From the NCBI GenBank assembly GCA_016931085.1, contig JAFGFO010000334.1, positions 1-24,668 of the forward strand: 24,668 bases of DNA, in the 5' to 3' direction. A program made the position numbers and the translations under genes. The number at the start of each line of letters is the position of its first letter. Position 1 is the stretch's first letter. Below are positions 17,329 to 24,668 of the stretch, one piece after another. Below the pieces are notes generated by a model. That model saw only the letters and a program-made list of their open reading frames with translations. It ran no database searches and was not told the origin of the DNA. This DNA comes from Thermoflexales bacterium (GTDB lineage Bacteria > Chloroflexota > Anaerolineae > Fen-1058).

Positions 17329-17359
17329 TCTATCTGTGGCTAAAAATGTAGGAGGTATG

Positions 17360-18133
17360 ATGAGTGAATCACTGCAATCTTTGCTGAGCTTTGCCACCGA
17401 GACCGCTTACACGGCTGGGCGGCTGACGCTGGGCTACTTTCAAAGCGGGCTGCGGCCTGATTTCAAGCCCGATGACAGCCCGGTGACCATCGCCGACCGT
17501 AAAGCCGAGGAACTGGTCCGCGCCCGCATCCAGGCGCGCTATCCCCATCACGCCATCGTCGGCGAAGAGCTGGGCGCAAGCGGACATGAAGGCGCCAGCC
17601 ACCGCTGGTTCGTCGACCCGATCGACGGCACCAAGTCCTTCATGCGCGGCGTGCCATTGTACGCGGTGCTGCTGGGCCTTGAAATCGAGGGACAGCCCAG
17701 CGTCGGCGCGGCATACTTTCCCGCACTGGACGAAATGATCGCGGCTGCTTCCGGCCAAGGTTGCTGGTGGAACGGCCGCCCGGCGCGCGTCTCCACTGTG
17801 ACTACCATGGCCAAGGCCTACGTCGCCTTCACCGACCCGGTCAGCTTTGCTAGGCACGGCCGCGCCGAGGCCTGGGAACGCATCCAGCAGGCGGCATGGT
17901 ACCGCACTGGCTGGAGCGACGCCTACGGTTATCTGCTGGTTGCCACCGGCCGGGTGGAGCTGATGCTCGATCCGGTGATGAGCGTTTGGGACTGCGGACC
18001 GTTCCCGCCTATCTTGCAAGAAGCCAGCGGCTATTTCGGCGATTGGCAGGGGAATCCGACCATCCACGGCGGCGAGGCGCTGGCGACCAGCCAGGCGCTT
18101 CTGCCGGAAGTGCTGAAGCTGATTAATGGTTAA
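17360..18133 (+). CDS. hisN: Histidinol-phosphatase, inositol monophosphatase family
   Basis: AGGAGG at 17350-17355 precedes two adjacent ATGs (17357 and 17360); the second has the better spacing and gives 257 residues. The Mg-binding motifs of the inositol monophosphatase superfamily are all present: GEE (68-70), DPIDGTKSF (86-94) and WDCGP (210-214, with Asp 211). The DAYGYLLVATGRVELMLDP block is typical of HisN-type histidinol-phosphatases, which remove phosphate from L-histidinol phosphate in histidine synthesis. The usual W-G-D before YGY reads W-S-D here. An inositol or nucleotide monophosphatase activity cannot be excluded. It follows the previous gene by 31 bases, but a link between histidine synthesis and the membrane proteins is not obvious. 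Confidence 0.85.
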   Translation: MSESLQSLLSFATETAYTAGRLTLGYFQSGLRPDFKPDDSPVTIADRKAEELVRARIQARYPHHAIVGEELGASGHEGASHRWFVDPIDGTKSFMRGVPLYAVLLGLEIEGQPSVGAAYFPALDEMIAAASGQGCWWNGRPARVSTVTTMAKAYVAFTDPVSFARHGRAEAWERIQQAAWYRTGWSDAYGYLLVATGRVELMLDPVMSVWDCGPFPPILQEASGYFGDWQGNPTIHGGEALATSQALLPEVLKLING

Positions 18134-18165
18134 TTGTTAATTATTAACTGTTAATTGTTAATTAT
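18130..18165. repeat. A+T-rich direct repeat between convergent genes
   Basis: ttaattgttaatta occurs at 18130-18143 and 18151-18164, separated by ttaactg, which gives a 21-bp period. It spans the hisN stop codon, the 17-base gap, and the last codons plus stop of the minus-strand peptidase gene. No G+C-rich terminator stem was seen. Confidence 0.75.
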
Positions 18166-20868
18166 AAGAGGCAAGTAGACGAGGGTTACCGGTGAGAAAG
18201 CCGGCACCTGGTAGATGGGGGGGATGAAGGCTGGGCGGGTAGGGGGGACGTAGGCGACGAGGTGGTCTGAGCCGGTGGTTTGTGCCAAGCCGGGTTGGCC
18301 GTCGTGGACGACGGTCAGTGTGTAGGTGGCGCTCGTCTGGCCATATACCCCCAGGATATATCGCCCCTCGAACGGGGCCGGGTCGATGGTCAACACGTCG
18401 TCGCCAGCCTTTACTGCTTGCCAGGCGGGCGAGTCACCAGTGTATGGATCCCAGACAAACAGATTGGCATCCCCACCGGTCGCCACGTCCAACGCCAAGG
18501 TAAGGTCGTCACCCCGCTCGAGTTCCATGAGATAAGTGTGCTGCGTGCCGCTGAGGATGGGCGTGGCTGGGGGCACATAGTTGAATTCGACCACCGCCGG
18601 GCGTTGGCTCCACCCGCCGGCTGACCAGCCCCAGATGTGAAGCACGAGCGGCCCAGGCGCTGTCGTAAGGGGCAGTGTGAGGGTGAAAGGGCTCAGCGGC
18701 AGGGCGATTTTGTGCCAGATTTGCTCGCCAAGCAGGTGGGCGGTCGCCACCTGCGTGCTGGTGGTGTACTGGTAAACCTGGATTGCCAGGCTTTGAGCGA
18801 GCGGCCAGGTGCTTGGGTCTTGGGCCAGCTCCAGGCTAGGCTGTATGGTAGCCAGCCATTGCTGTTGGCTGCTCGTGCTGGCTGTCAAGATAGGGCGGGG
18901 CCAGCTTGCACTCCAAACATCATCTACTATTGTCCACACGTTATCTTCCTCGTCGGTCTCGACCACGCGGTCGTCTGGATCGACGGTCACGGTGAGCGTA
19001 AATGGCCCGCTGACGCTTGGCACCCAGAGCTGCGACGCCTCGACCTGGTGAGTGCCGGTTACCATGTCTCCCAGGCCAACCGCGTCCCAAAAAACGAGCG
19101 TGTCGCTTTGCACCACGGCAAACGACAACTGAGGGTTCTTGACGGTGTGAGCGGTGTGGATGGCCGCTGATGGCCAGACCGGCGCCCCTTGTTTAGCTGT
19201 CCCTGGCAGAGGGGCGATGATGTGCTCTACAGATAGCTCGCCGGGCTGCGTCGCCGGCGGCAGGTTAGGCAGGCAAGTCAGGCTTTGCAGGCGGGTGCCC
19301 TCCCAGAACCGGGCCAGGGCCTGGTCCCAACGAGTGTCTTGCACAAATTTGTAGGGGAAGGGATTATCGGCGCTCACTGTATCGGTGTACCACTGGGCCT
19401 GCAAGCTCAGGTATGTGACAGGCGTGCTCCCGCTGGCCGGGACGCTGAACGTGATCCCCTGGAAATCTGCGAACAGCCCGATCCCGCTGCGACCCTCCAG
19501 GTGCCACGTGGGTGTCAGCGGGGCGGCAAACCAGGGCACGCCGTCGGCGGCCTGGCTGGCGATGACAGCGGCCTGCAGGCGCGCGGTGGCCGTGGTGGCC
19601 CAGGTGCCCACCGGTGAAGTGGCACCAAAGGCGGCGTTCAGGCCCTGGGCAAAATTGGCCATATCCACCAGCGCGTCCGGCGTATCACACTCCCAATCCT
19701 GGTTGCAAAAAGTGCTGTCGTACTTGCCGGCCGGCGCATAGGCCTGCTGGATTTTCTCACGCGTGCCTCGGCTGTCTTGGGCCAAGCCTTCCAGGATATA
19801 AAACGACATCGTGTCCCACGCCTCTACGACGGGCTGGAGCCGGCTGCTGTCCACGGCGACCAGCAGTCGAGGGTGGTCGTCCCAAGCCGTGGCCGGGTCG
19901 TCGGCTGCCGCCAGTACCGCATCGTAGCTTTGGATGGTTGCGCTGGCGATCTCCCCCGCAGACAAGGCAGGCGAGAGCGCACTCAACGCCTGGCCCGGCA
20001 TCCCTGGATCGAAGTAAGTATAGTTGGGCGAGCCTGTCATGGTGGCAACGTAGGGTCGCAGTGCGTACAACTCTTCGATTGTGGCCGCAAAGCAGTGTAC
20101 CAGGTTCAAGCTGGCGATCGGCCTTTGCCCCCCACTGGTGGCGAAATCTAGCGCGGCGGCCAACGCCTCAGGCGCGATGAGGCTGCGCCGAGGGGTATGG
20201 TCGGTGAAGCTGGGATGCACGCCTTTTTTGACTGGCAGTGGAGACGCCGTTGTGGGCGGGGTGGCGGTTGGCGCCGGGGGGGTAGTTGCCCAGATTCTCT
20301 CGATATCGTCGATGGCCGGTGCCAGGGCGATGCCGTGACCGATGTACGAGAGCACAACGGTGGTGCTGGCGGCGGCCTGACTGTCTAAAGCCCACTTGAG
20401 AAAACCTCCCATGGCGGCGCTAGCGGCCATGTCGTACTCGTTCAGCGTGCTTGAAAGGATGCCATTGCTGTCGGGCAGCCCGCTCACAGGTGTGATAACG
20501 CCGTTTCCGATGACCAGTATATAGGTGTTGTCTGGACCGTACAAGTCCACCAGGACGAGCGCCTTTTTGCCCGGATCGCCGGCGCTAGCCTGCTGGATAC
20601 CTTCCAACGTGTCCGGGGCGAGCGAGCCCAGGCTGGTAGTGTTGGCCGGCGGAGTGTCAAAGGCCAGGGCGTAGATGGCCAGCAAGCTGGCGGACGTCAA
20701 GGGGAGCGTGGCTGCCCCAGTCCTGGCGGCCGGCACGGACGCATCCAGCCAGGCCGGGTGGGCCGGGGCATAGGCGCTCGCCTGGCTGCTCCATGCCAAG
20801 ACCCCCGCCATTAGCCCTCCCCCCACTATCAAAGTGACGATGATGAGACAAGTCTTGAATGTCTTCAT
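18151..20868 (-). CDS. Secreted clostripain-like (C11, caspase-fold) cysteine peptidase with YLPL tail
   Basis: The product has 905 residues. A signal peptide or N-terminal hydrophobic segment (about 8-32) is followed by a C11-type caspase-like domain: LVLVDLYGPDNTYILVIG, YDMAASAAMGGFLKWA, the catalytic His 178 in VVLSYIGHG, and the putative nucleophile Cys 259 in LNLVHCFAATIEELYAL. A Thr/Pro-rich insertion (about 196-212) lies between them. About 560-680 resembles a CARDB-type domain (VVETDEEDN). About 780-860 resembles a PPC domain (TYLMELERGDDLTLAL, GRYILGVYGQTSATYTLTV). The end is LVYLPLIINN. Clostripain relatives cleave after Arg or Lys, but the specificity here is unknown. No Shine-Dalgarno was seen; the leader is occupied by repeat DNA. 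It is convergent with hisN and divergent from the TPR gene. Confidence 0.8.
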   Translation of the reverse strand: MKTFKTCLIIVTLIVGGGLMAGVLAWSSQASAYAPAHPAWLDASVPAARTGAATLPLTSASLLAIYALAFDTPPANTTSLGSLAPDTLEGIQQASAGDPGKKALVLVDLYGPDNTYILVIGNGVITPVSGLPDSNGILSSTLNEYDMAASAAMGGFLKWALDSQAAASTTVVLSYIGHGIALAPAIDDIERIWATTPPAPTATPPTTASPLPVKKGVHPSFTDHTPRRSLIAPEALAAALDFATSGGQRPIASLNLVHCFAATIEELYALRPYVATMTGSPNYTYFDPGMPGQALSALSPALSAGEIASATIQSYDAVLAAADDPATAWDDHPRLLVAVDSSRLQPVVEAWDTMSFYILEGLAQDSRGTREKIQQAYAPAGKYDSTFCNQDWECDTPDALVDMANFAQGLNAAFGATSPVGTWATTATARLQAAVIASQAADGVPWFAAPLTPTWHLEGRSGIGLFADFQGITFSVPASGSTPVTYLSLQAQWYTDTVSADNPFPYKFVQDTRWDQALARFWEGTRLQSLTCLPNLPPATQPGELSVEHIIAPLPGTAKQGAPVWPSAAIHTAHTVKNPQLSFAVVQSDTLVFWDAVGLGDMVTGTHQVEASQLWVPSVSGPFTLTVTVDPDDRVVETDEEDNVWTIVDDVWSASWPRPILTASTSSQQQWLATIQPSLELAQDPSTWPLAQSLAIQVYQYTTSTQVATAHLLGEQIWHKIALPLSPFTLTLPLTTAPGPLVLHIWGWSAGGWSQRPAVVEFNYVPPATPILSGTQHTYLMELERGDDLTLALDVATGGDANLFVWDPYTGDSPAWQAVKAGDDVLTIDPAPFEGRYILGVYGQTSATYTLTVVHDGQPGLAQTTGSDHLVAYVPPTRPAFIPPIYQVPAFSPVTLVYLPLIINN

Positions 20869-20900
20869 ATCACGTTTTACGCATTACGTTTCACGTTTTA
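20869..20900. repeat. ACGTTTTACGCATTACG-type repeat in the peptidase leader
   Basis: The stretch contains ATCACGTTTTACGC, GCATTACG and TTTCACGTTTTA in a row, and resembles the repeat found inside the giant membrane protein gene at 14734-14747. It lies directly against the ATG of the minus-strand peptidase gene, where a ribosome binding site would normally be. Confidence 0.6.
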
Positions 20901-20907
20901 TTCTTCC

Positions 20908-20936
20908 ATTTTATCACACCCGCCATTGTCCCGCAA
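20908..20936 (-). promoter_or_regulatory. Predicted promoter of the clostripain-like gene
   Basis: On the minus strand, TTGCGG (20936-20931) and TAAAAT (20913-20908) are 17 bp apart, and the -10 is preceded by TGA, making an extended -10. The start would lie near 20901, giving a leader of about 33 bases made largely of repeat DNA. Confidence 0.45.
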
Positions 20937-20981
20937 TAAAATTTCCTCTGCAAATGGCTTTTCTTTTGCGCCTTTCTGCTT

Positions 20982-21008
20982 TATACTATGGCATGATTAG
21001 ACCAGGAG
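20982..21008 (+). promoter_or_regulatory. -10 box and ribosome binding site of the TPR regulator gene
   Basis: TATACT (20982-20987) is a good -10 hexamer, but no convincing -35 lies at normal spacing. AGGAG (21004-21008) is 6 bases before ATG 21015 and fixes the start. The leader would be about 20 bases. Confidence 0.4.
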
Positions 21009-21014
21009 ATACCG

Positions 21015-23105
21015 ATGAATGACACGATTTTACTCGCGATGCCCGACCAGGAATTGAGTGCGTTGGTTGGCAAGGCGCTCAAGCTCTGCCGGGACGGCGA
21101 CGTGACTGAGCTGGGCACGTCGCCGCTGGCGGCCGGCGGCCTGGTCGAGGACTGCTTCCTGAGCAACGAGCCGATCAGCCCGGATGGGCGCGGCCAGGCA
21201 CTCATGTCTGTGCTGCGTTGGGCCGTCGACCGGCTGCGGCCAGCCGGTGCTCCCAGTTGGACCGATTATGCCTGGCAGCGCTTTCACGTCTTGCACGCCT
21301 ACTACATCAACAGCGACAAGGACAAGAATCCCTACACGCGCGAGGATCCAGACAAGAACCCAACCCTGCGGGGAGAGCTGGACAAAAAGACGACCATCAC
21401 CCTGGCCGATCTGGCGGCCTGGATGTACGTCCAGGAGCCGACCGTCTACCAACGCCGCCAGGAGGCCGTCGAGGCGGTGGGCAAGGTGCTGCGCGAAGAA
21501 ATTGCCGCCCTCAAGTTCGCCCGCGAGCGCAAGGCCTACGCGCTGGCCGATCGTTACGCCCGTCACCTTCCCAACGCGCAATTGCTCCTGCGTATCGCGG
21601 CCGTTTTTCGGCATTTTGTCTCGATCGACGTTCTCCATCACATGGCCGATAAGGCGGCTATGGGCGACATCCAGCACAGCGTGCTCGACCTGGCCACGAC
21701 TTACCTGTTGGTCAGCAACGAGCAGGGAACGTCCGTCATGGTCCATCCAGAAGCGCGGCCTTATCTCCTGAGCTTGTTGTCCCCCGAGGAACGCCAGGCC
21801 TGGCAGCGAGCAGCCGGCAACCACTATGAGGAACAAGGTGACTACGTTGAAGCGGCTCATCACTTGCACCAGGCCAACGCGGCCGAGCGAGCCGCCGACA
21901 TGCTCATCGCCCATGCCCAGGATGCCATGCGCGACATGCACGTCGAGGAACTGTACGAGGGCCTGGCCGAGTTCCGCCGCGCTGAGCTGGGGGAAAACAC
22001 CTGGGCGCGGCTCAAGATCGTCGCCGGCCAGGTGGCTGAGTTGATCCACAATTTCGACGCTGCCCTGGCAGAGTATGGCGGGGCTTTGCAAGCCGGTGAT
22101 GCGCGTACGCGGGCCGAGGCCTATTACCGGCGGGCCAAGGTGCTGGAAGGCAAAAACGTCGACGAGGCCCTGGCCCACTATGATGAGGGGGTGGCACTCC
22201 TGGAAGAGGTGGCCCCTGGGGGACAAGCGAGTGCCCAAGATCGACTCTTGACCGAGATGTATATTCACCGCGCCTTCATTTTCCTCCAAGATAGCCCAGA
22301 CCTGGAGCGAGCCGAAATGAACCTCCGGCGCGCCGAGGCGCTCGTCCAACGCAGCGATAAGGAAAATTGGGCCGACTTGCACAATGCCTGGGGTGAGCTG
22401 TATAACCGCCGCGAAGACTATCCGCGCGCCGTCGAGCACCGTATGCAGGCCTGGGTAGCGGCTACAGCGCTCAGGGACAATGAGCGGATGATGAAGATGG
22501 CCTATAATCTGGGAATGGACTATGCCTATCAGGGACAGCACGAGCGGGCGCTCGAGTACCTCGAGCAGGGCAAAGATCTGGCCAGCAAAATGGGTAATCA
22601 GTACCTTGGGGGAGTTTGCCATAAAGGAATCGGCAATTGCTATTTCTTCCAGGAACGTTACCAGGAAGCCATTGTGGCTTACCAGAAGGCTTATACGAAT
22701 CTTGTGGCGTGCAAAAACCGGGATTGGCAGGCGTGTATCTGCCACGACTTGGCCGAAGCTTATGCCAGGCTTGGCGATGCAGCCCAGGCTGAGCGTTACT
22801 TCCGAGAAGGCTTGGCGATCGCGCAAGAGGCCAACGATCAGGGTTTGCTGGGAGCCTTCCAGGCCCTGGCGCAAGAGCTAGTGCCAGGCGACGCGGCCTC
22901 GTGGCCACTCGAAGAGTGCCTCAACGAGCGCCAACAGCAGGCCCTGGCCTACGTGAAGGAACACGGCGCCATCACCAACCGGGGCTATCGCGAGCTGACC
23001 GGCGTTGCCCAACGCCAGGCCGCGCGGGACCTGATCGAGCTGGTGGAGCGAGGCATCTTCAAGGCGGTCGGCCTTGGCCGCGCAACACGCTACGAGCTGG
23101 ATTAG
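21015..23105 (+). CDS. TPR-repeat putative transcriptional regulator with N-terminal and C-terminal HTH segments
   Basis: The product has 696 residues and no signal peptide. Residues about 126-160 (TITLADLAAWMYVQEPTVYQ) look like a helix-turn-helix. About 195-255 (LLVSNEQGTSVMVHPEARPY) resembles the winged helix that follows the ATPase in STAND proteins such as MalT. About 262-630 is a superhelix of TPR-like units (LGMDYAYQGQHERALEYLEQ, IGNCYFFQERYQEAIVAYQK, LAEAYARLGDAAQAERYFRE). About 635-696 is a winged helix (LNERQQQALAYVKEHGAITN, then GRATRYELD) like those at the C-terminus of some Fic-type and AlbA-type regulators. No P-loop or Walker B was found, so it seems to lack the STAND ATPase. 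It is divergent from the secreted peptidase gene, which it may regulate; this is inference from position. Confidence 0.7.
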   Translation: MNDTILLAMPDQELSALVGKALKLCRDGDVTELGTSPLAAGGLVEDCFLSNEPISPDGRGQALMSVLRWAVDRLRPAGAPSWTDYAWQRFHVLHAYYINSDKDKNPYTREDPDKNPTLRGELDKKTTITLADLAAWMYVQEPTVYQRRQEAVEAVGKVLREEIAALKFARERKAYALADRYARHLPNAQLLLRIAAVFRHFVSIDVLHHMADKAAMGDIQHSVLDLATTYLLVSNEQGTSVMVHPEARPYLLSLLSPEERQAWQRAAGNHYEEQGDYVEAAHHLHQANAAERAADMLIAHAQDAMRDMHVEELYEGLAEFRRAELGENTWARLKIVAGQVAELIHNFDAALAEYGGALQAGDARTRAEAYYRRAKVLEGKNVDEALAHYDEGVALLEEVAPGGQASAQDRLLTEMYIHRAFIFLQDSPDLERAEMNLRRAEALVQRSDKENWADLHNAWGELYNRREDYPRAVEHRMQAWVAATALRDNERMMKMAYNLGMDYAYQGQHERALEYLEQGKDLASKMGNQYLGGVCHKGIGNCYFFQERYQEAIVAYQKAYTNLVACKNRDWQACICHDLAEAYARLGDAAQAERYFREGLAIAQEANDQGLLGAFQALAQELVPGDAASWPLEECLNERQQQALAYVKEHGAITNRGYRELTGVAQRQAARDLIELVERGIFKAVGLGRATRYELD

Positions 23106-23136
23106 TTGCAATTCCCGCCCGCGTATGGTACCATAC
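23106..23136 (+). promoter_or_regulatory. Predicted SulP promoter with 14-bp palindrome over the -10 box
   Basis: TTGCAA (23106-23111) and TACCAT (23129-23134) are 17 bp apart. The ATG at 23141 is 7 bases after the -10, so the mRNA should be leaderless; no Shine-Dalgarno is present. The perfect 14-bp palindrome gtatggtaccatac (23123-23136) covers the -10 and could be an operator. The -35 begins at the base after the preceding stop codon. Confidence 0.45.
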
Positions 23137-23140
23137 ATCT

Positions 23141-24668
23141 ATGAGCACTGCTGTGACGGCGCTGAATTTCTTCTTACGCCCGTTGCATATCCTGCGCGCC
23201 TATCGCCGCGAGAACTTGGGGCCGGACCTGGTGGCCGGCCTGACGGTGGCCACCATAGCGCTGCCCCAGGCCATGGCCTACGCCTTCATCGCCGAGCTGC
23301 CCCCCCAGGTGGGCCTGTACACGGCTATCGTCGGCTCTATCGTGGGCGGCCTGTGGGGATCGTCGAACCAACTGCAAACCGGCCCGTCCAACGCCGCTTC
23401 GCTCCTCGTGCTCAGCGTCTTGCTCTCTTTGGGTGAGCCCGGCACGCCAGATTACCTGGCCCGCGCCGGCCTGCTGGCACTGATGGTGGGCCTCGTCCGA
23501 CTGGGGCTGGGGCTGGCCAGGCTGGGCAAGCTGGCCGATTTCGTTTCCGACTCGGTCGTCGTCGGCTTCACGGCCGGCGCCGGCCTGCTGATCTTTTTCA
23601 ACCAACTCCGCCATCTGCTGCGCCTCGACTTGCCCTCGACGGCTCGCTTGGATCAGACGCTTGCCAATATCGCACAGGCTCTTCCCACGCTGCACTGGCC
23701 CAGCCTGCTGGTGGGCCTGGGCGCCATGGCGGTGACACTGCTCGCGCCCAGACTGCACCGGCGGCTGCCCGGCACCCTGGCCTCGCTCGTGGTTGCCGCG
23801 GCGGTGGTGGGGCTGGCGAGATTGGATACCTTGGGGGTCAAGGTGGTCGGCGCGTTCCCGCCCGGCCTGCCGGAACTGGCTCGCTTGCCCCTCCTGGATT
23901 GGGGTGCGGTCGCCCAGCTCTCCACCGGTGCGCTGGCGATCGCCGCGATCGGCCTGGTGGAAGCCATGTCGGTCGCCCGCACCATTGCCGGCGAGACCAG
24001 CCAGCGGATCGACAGCAACCAGGAATTCGTTGGGCAAGGGCTGGCCAGCATCGCCTGTGGGTTGTTTTCCGGCTATGTCTGCTCTGGCTCGCCGGCCCGT
24101 TCGATGGTCAATTATTATGCGGGGGCGAGCAGCGCGCTGGCCAGCGTGGCCAGCGGCTTGTTTGTGCTGCTGGCTGTGCTCGTCCTGGCCCCACTGGCAA
24201 GCTCCATCCCCCTGGCAGCCCTGGCCGGCGTGGTGATGCTCGTGGCGCGCCGCTTGATCAACGATCGCGAGATGCGCCGCATCTGGCGCGGGCCAGCCGG
24301 CGACCGGCTCATCATGGCCGTGACGCTGCTGGCCACCCTGGCCTTGCCACTCGAGTACGCGGTGCTGAGCGGCATCGCGGTGTCGCTGGCCCACTATCTG
24401 CTTAAAACGAGCACCCCGCGTGTGCGGGCCGTGCTGCCGGACGAAAGCTTTGAGCATTTTGTCCCTCAACTGGACAAGCCAGCCTGCCCCCAGTTGGAAA
24501 TCGTCGAAGTCCACGGCGACCTGTATTTTGGCTCGGTCAACCACGTCGAAGACCGCGTGCGAGCTTACCTGGAGCGCACGTCCGGCCGGCGCTTTTTGCT
24601 GCTCAGGATGCACAGCGTGGAGAACTGTGACATCAGCGGCATCCACATGCTGGAGCGCGTGGTGCGCA
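23141..24668 (+). CDS. SulP-family anion transporter with STAS domain (3' end outside window)
   Basis: The frame is open from ATG 23141 to the window end (509 residues visible). The opening PDLVAGLTVATIALPQAMAYA and then GLYTAIVGSIVGGLWGSS match the first helices of SulP/SLC26 transporters, and GSPARSMVNYYAGA matches the GSxSRSxVN region. A hydrophobic core of about ten or more helices ends near residue 425. A cytoplasmic STAS domain follows (LEIVEVHGDLYFGSVNHVED, RMHSVENCDISGIHMLERVV). The family carries sulfate, bicarbonate or other anions; the substrate cannot be read from sequence. No ribosome binding site was found, consistent with a leaderless transcript. The last part of the STAS domain is missing because the window ends. 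Confidence 0.88.
   Translation, partial: MSTAVTALNFFLRPLHILRAYRRENLGPDLVAGLTVATIALPQAMAYAFIAELPPQVGLYTAIVGSIVGGLWGSSNQLQTGPSNAASLLVLSVLLSLGEPGTPDYLARAGLLALMVGLVRLGLGLARLGKLADFVSDSVVVGFTAGAGLLIFFNQLRHLLRLDLPSTARLDQTLANIAQALPTLHWPSLLVGLGAMAVTLLAPRLHRRLPGTLASLVVAAAVVGLARLDTLGVKVVGAFPPGLPELARLPLLDWGAVAQLSTGALAIAAIGLVEAMSVARTIAGETSQRIDSNQEFVGQGLASIACGLFSGYVCSGSPARSMVNYYAGASSALASVASGLFVLLAVLVLAPLASSIPLAALAGVVMLVARRLINDREMRRIWRGPAGDRLIMAVTLLATLALPLEYAVLSGIAVSLAHYLLKTSTPRVRAVLPDESFEHFVPQLDKPACPQLEIVEVHGDLYFGSVNHVEDRVRAYLERTSGRRFLLLRMHSVENCDISGIHMLERVVR

Noticed and set aside
17318..17359. An earlier GTG start at 17318 for hisN
   Set aside because: It overlaps the end of the previous gene and has no ribosome binding site. 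AGGAGG sits directly before the ATG pair at 17357/17360.
23174..24646. A 490-codon open frame on the minus strand, opposite the SulP gene
   Set aside because: It is His/Gln/Arg-rich with no recognisable motif. The plus strand encodes conserved SulP and STAS sequence.

Overview
The window looks like chromosomal DNA from a Chloroflexota bacterium (Anaerolineae/Caldilineae-like). I infer this from the high-G+C coding style, the Thr/Pro-rich linkers, a bacterial alpha-2-macroglobulin, a giant zinc-ribbon polytopic membrane protein, and three secreted proteins that end in a VYLPL[V/I] tail. I recall that tail from Chloroflexota proteins but could not check it here. No rRNA, tRNA, CRISPR array or transposase gene was seen.

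Layout. 1-765 is the 3' end of an alpha-2-macroglobulin gene. 766-1155 holds no gene, only nested palindromic repeats. 1156-4311 is a convergent pair that is visibly richer in A+T than the rest: a membrane-anchored extracytoplasmic protein (+) and a secreted right-handed beta-helix protein (-). 4312-4632 holds the beta-helix promoter with an inverted repeat over its -10 box, an extended -10 for the next gene, and a 141-bp MITE-like element with perfect 12-bp terminal repeats and an 8-bp target duplication. 4633-9420 carries a triple-GNAT acetyltransferase and a 1109-residue secreted protein of about six bipartite beta-rich repeats. 9467-18133 is a probable operon: a 2001-residue zinc-ribbon polytopic membrane protein, a PrsW-like intramembrane protease, a small membrane-anchored protein that starts inside the protease stop codon, and a HisN-type histidinol-phosphatase. 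18151-20868 (-) is a secreted clostripain-like (C11, caspase-fold) peptidase with CARDB-like and PPC-like domains. Divergent from it, 21015-23105 encodes a TPR protein with helix-turn-helix segments. The window ends inside a SulP-family anion transporter with a STAS domain.

How the genes relate. Most products act at or outside the cell envelope: alpha-2-macroglobulin, anchored protein, beta-helix, tandem-repeat protein, clostripain-like peptidase, PrsW and SulP. The most notable points are the shared C-terminal tail on three unrelated secreted proteins, the MITE inserted at the predicted transcription start of the GNAT gene, short repeats absorbed in frame into the giant membrane protein and into the tail of the peptidase, and two promoters placed so close to the start codon that the mRNAs should be leaderless. 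The membrane-protein/PrsW/anchored-protein operon and the TPR regulator next to the secreted peptidase are the best candidates for an undescribed functional unit. No function can be claimed from sequence alone.
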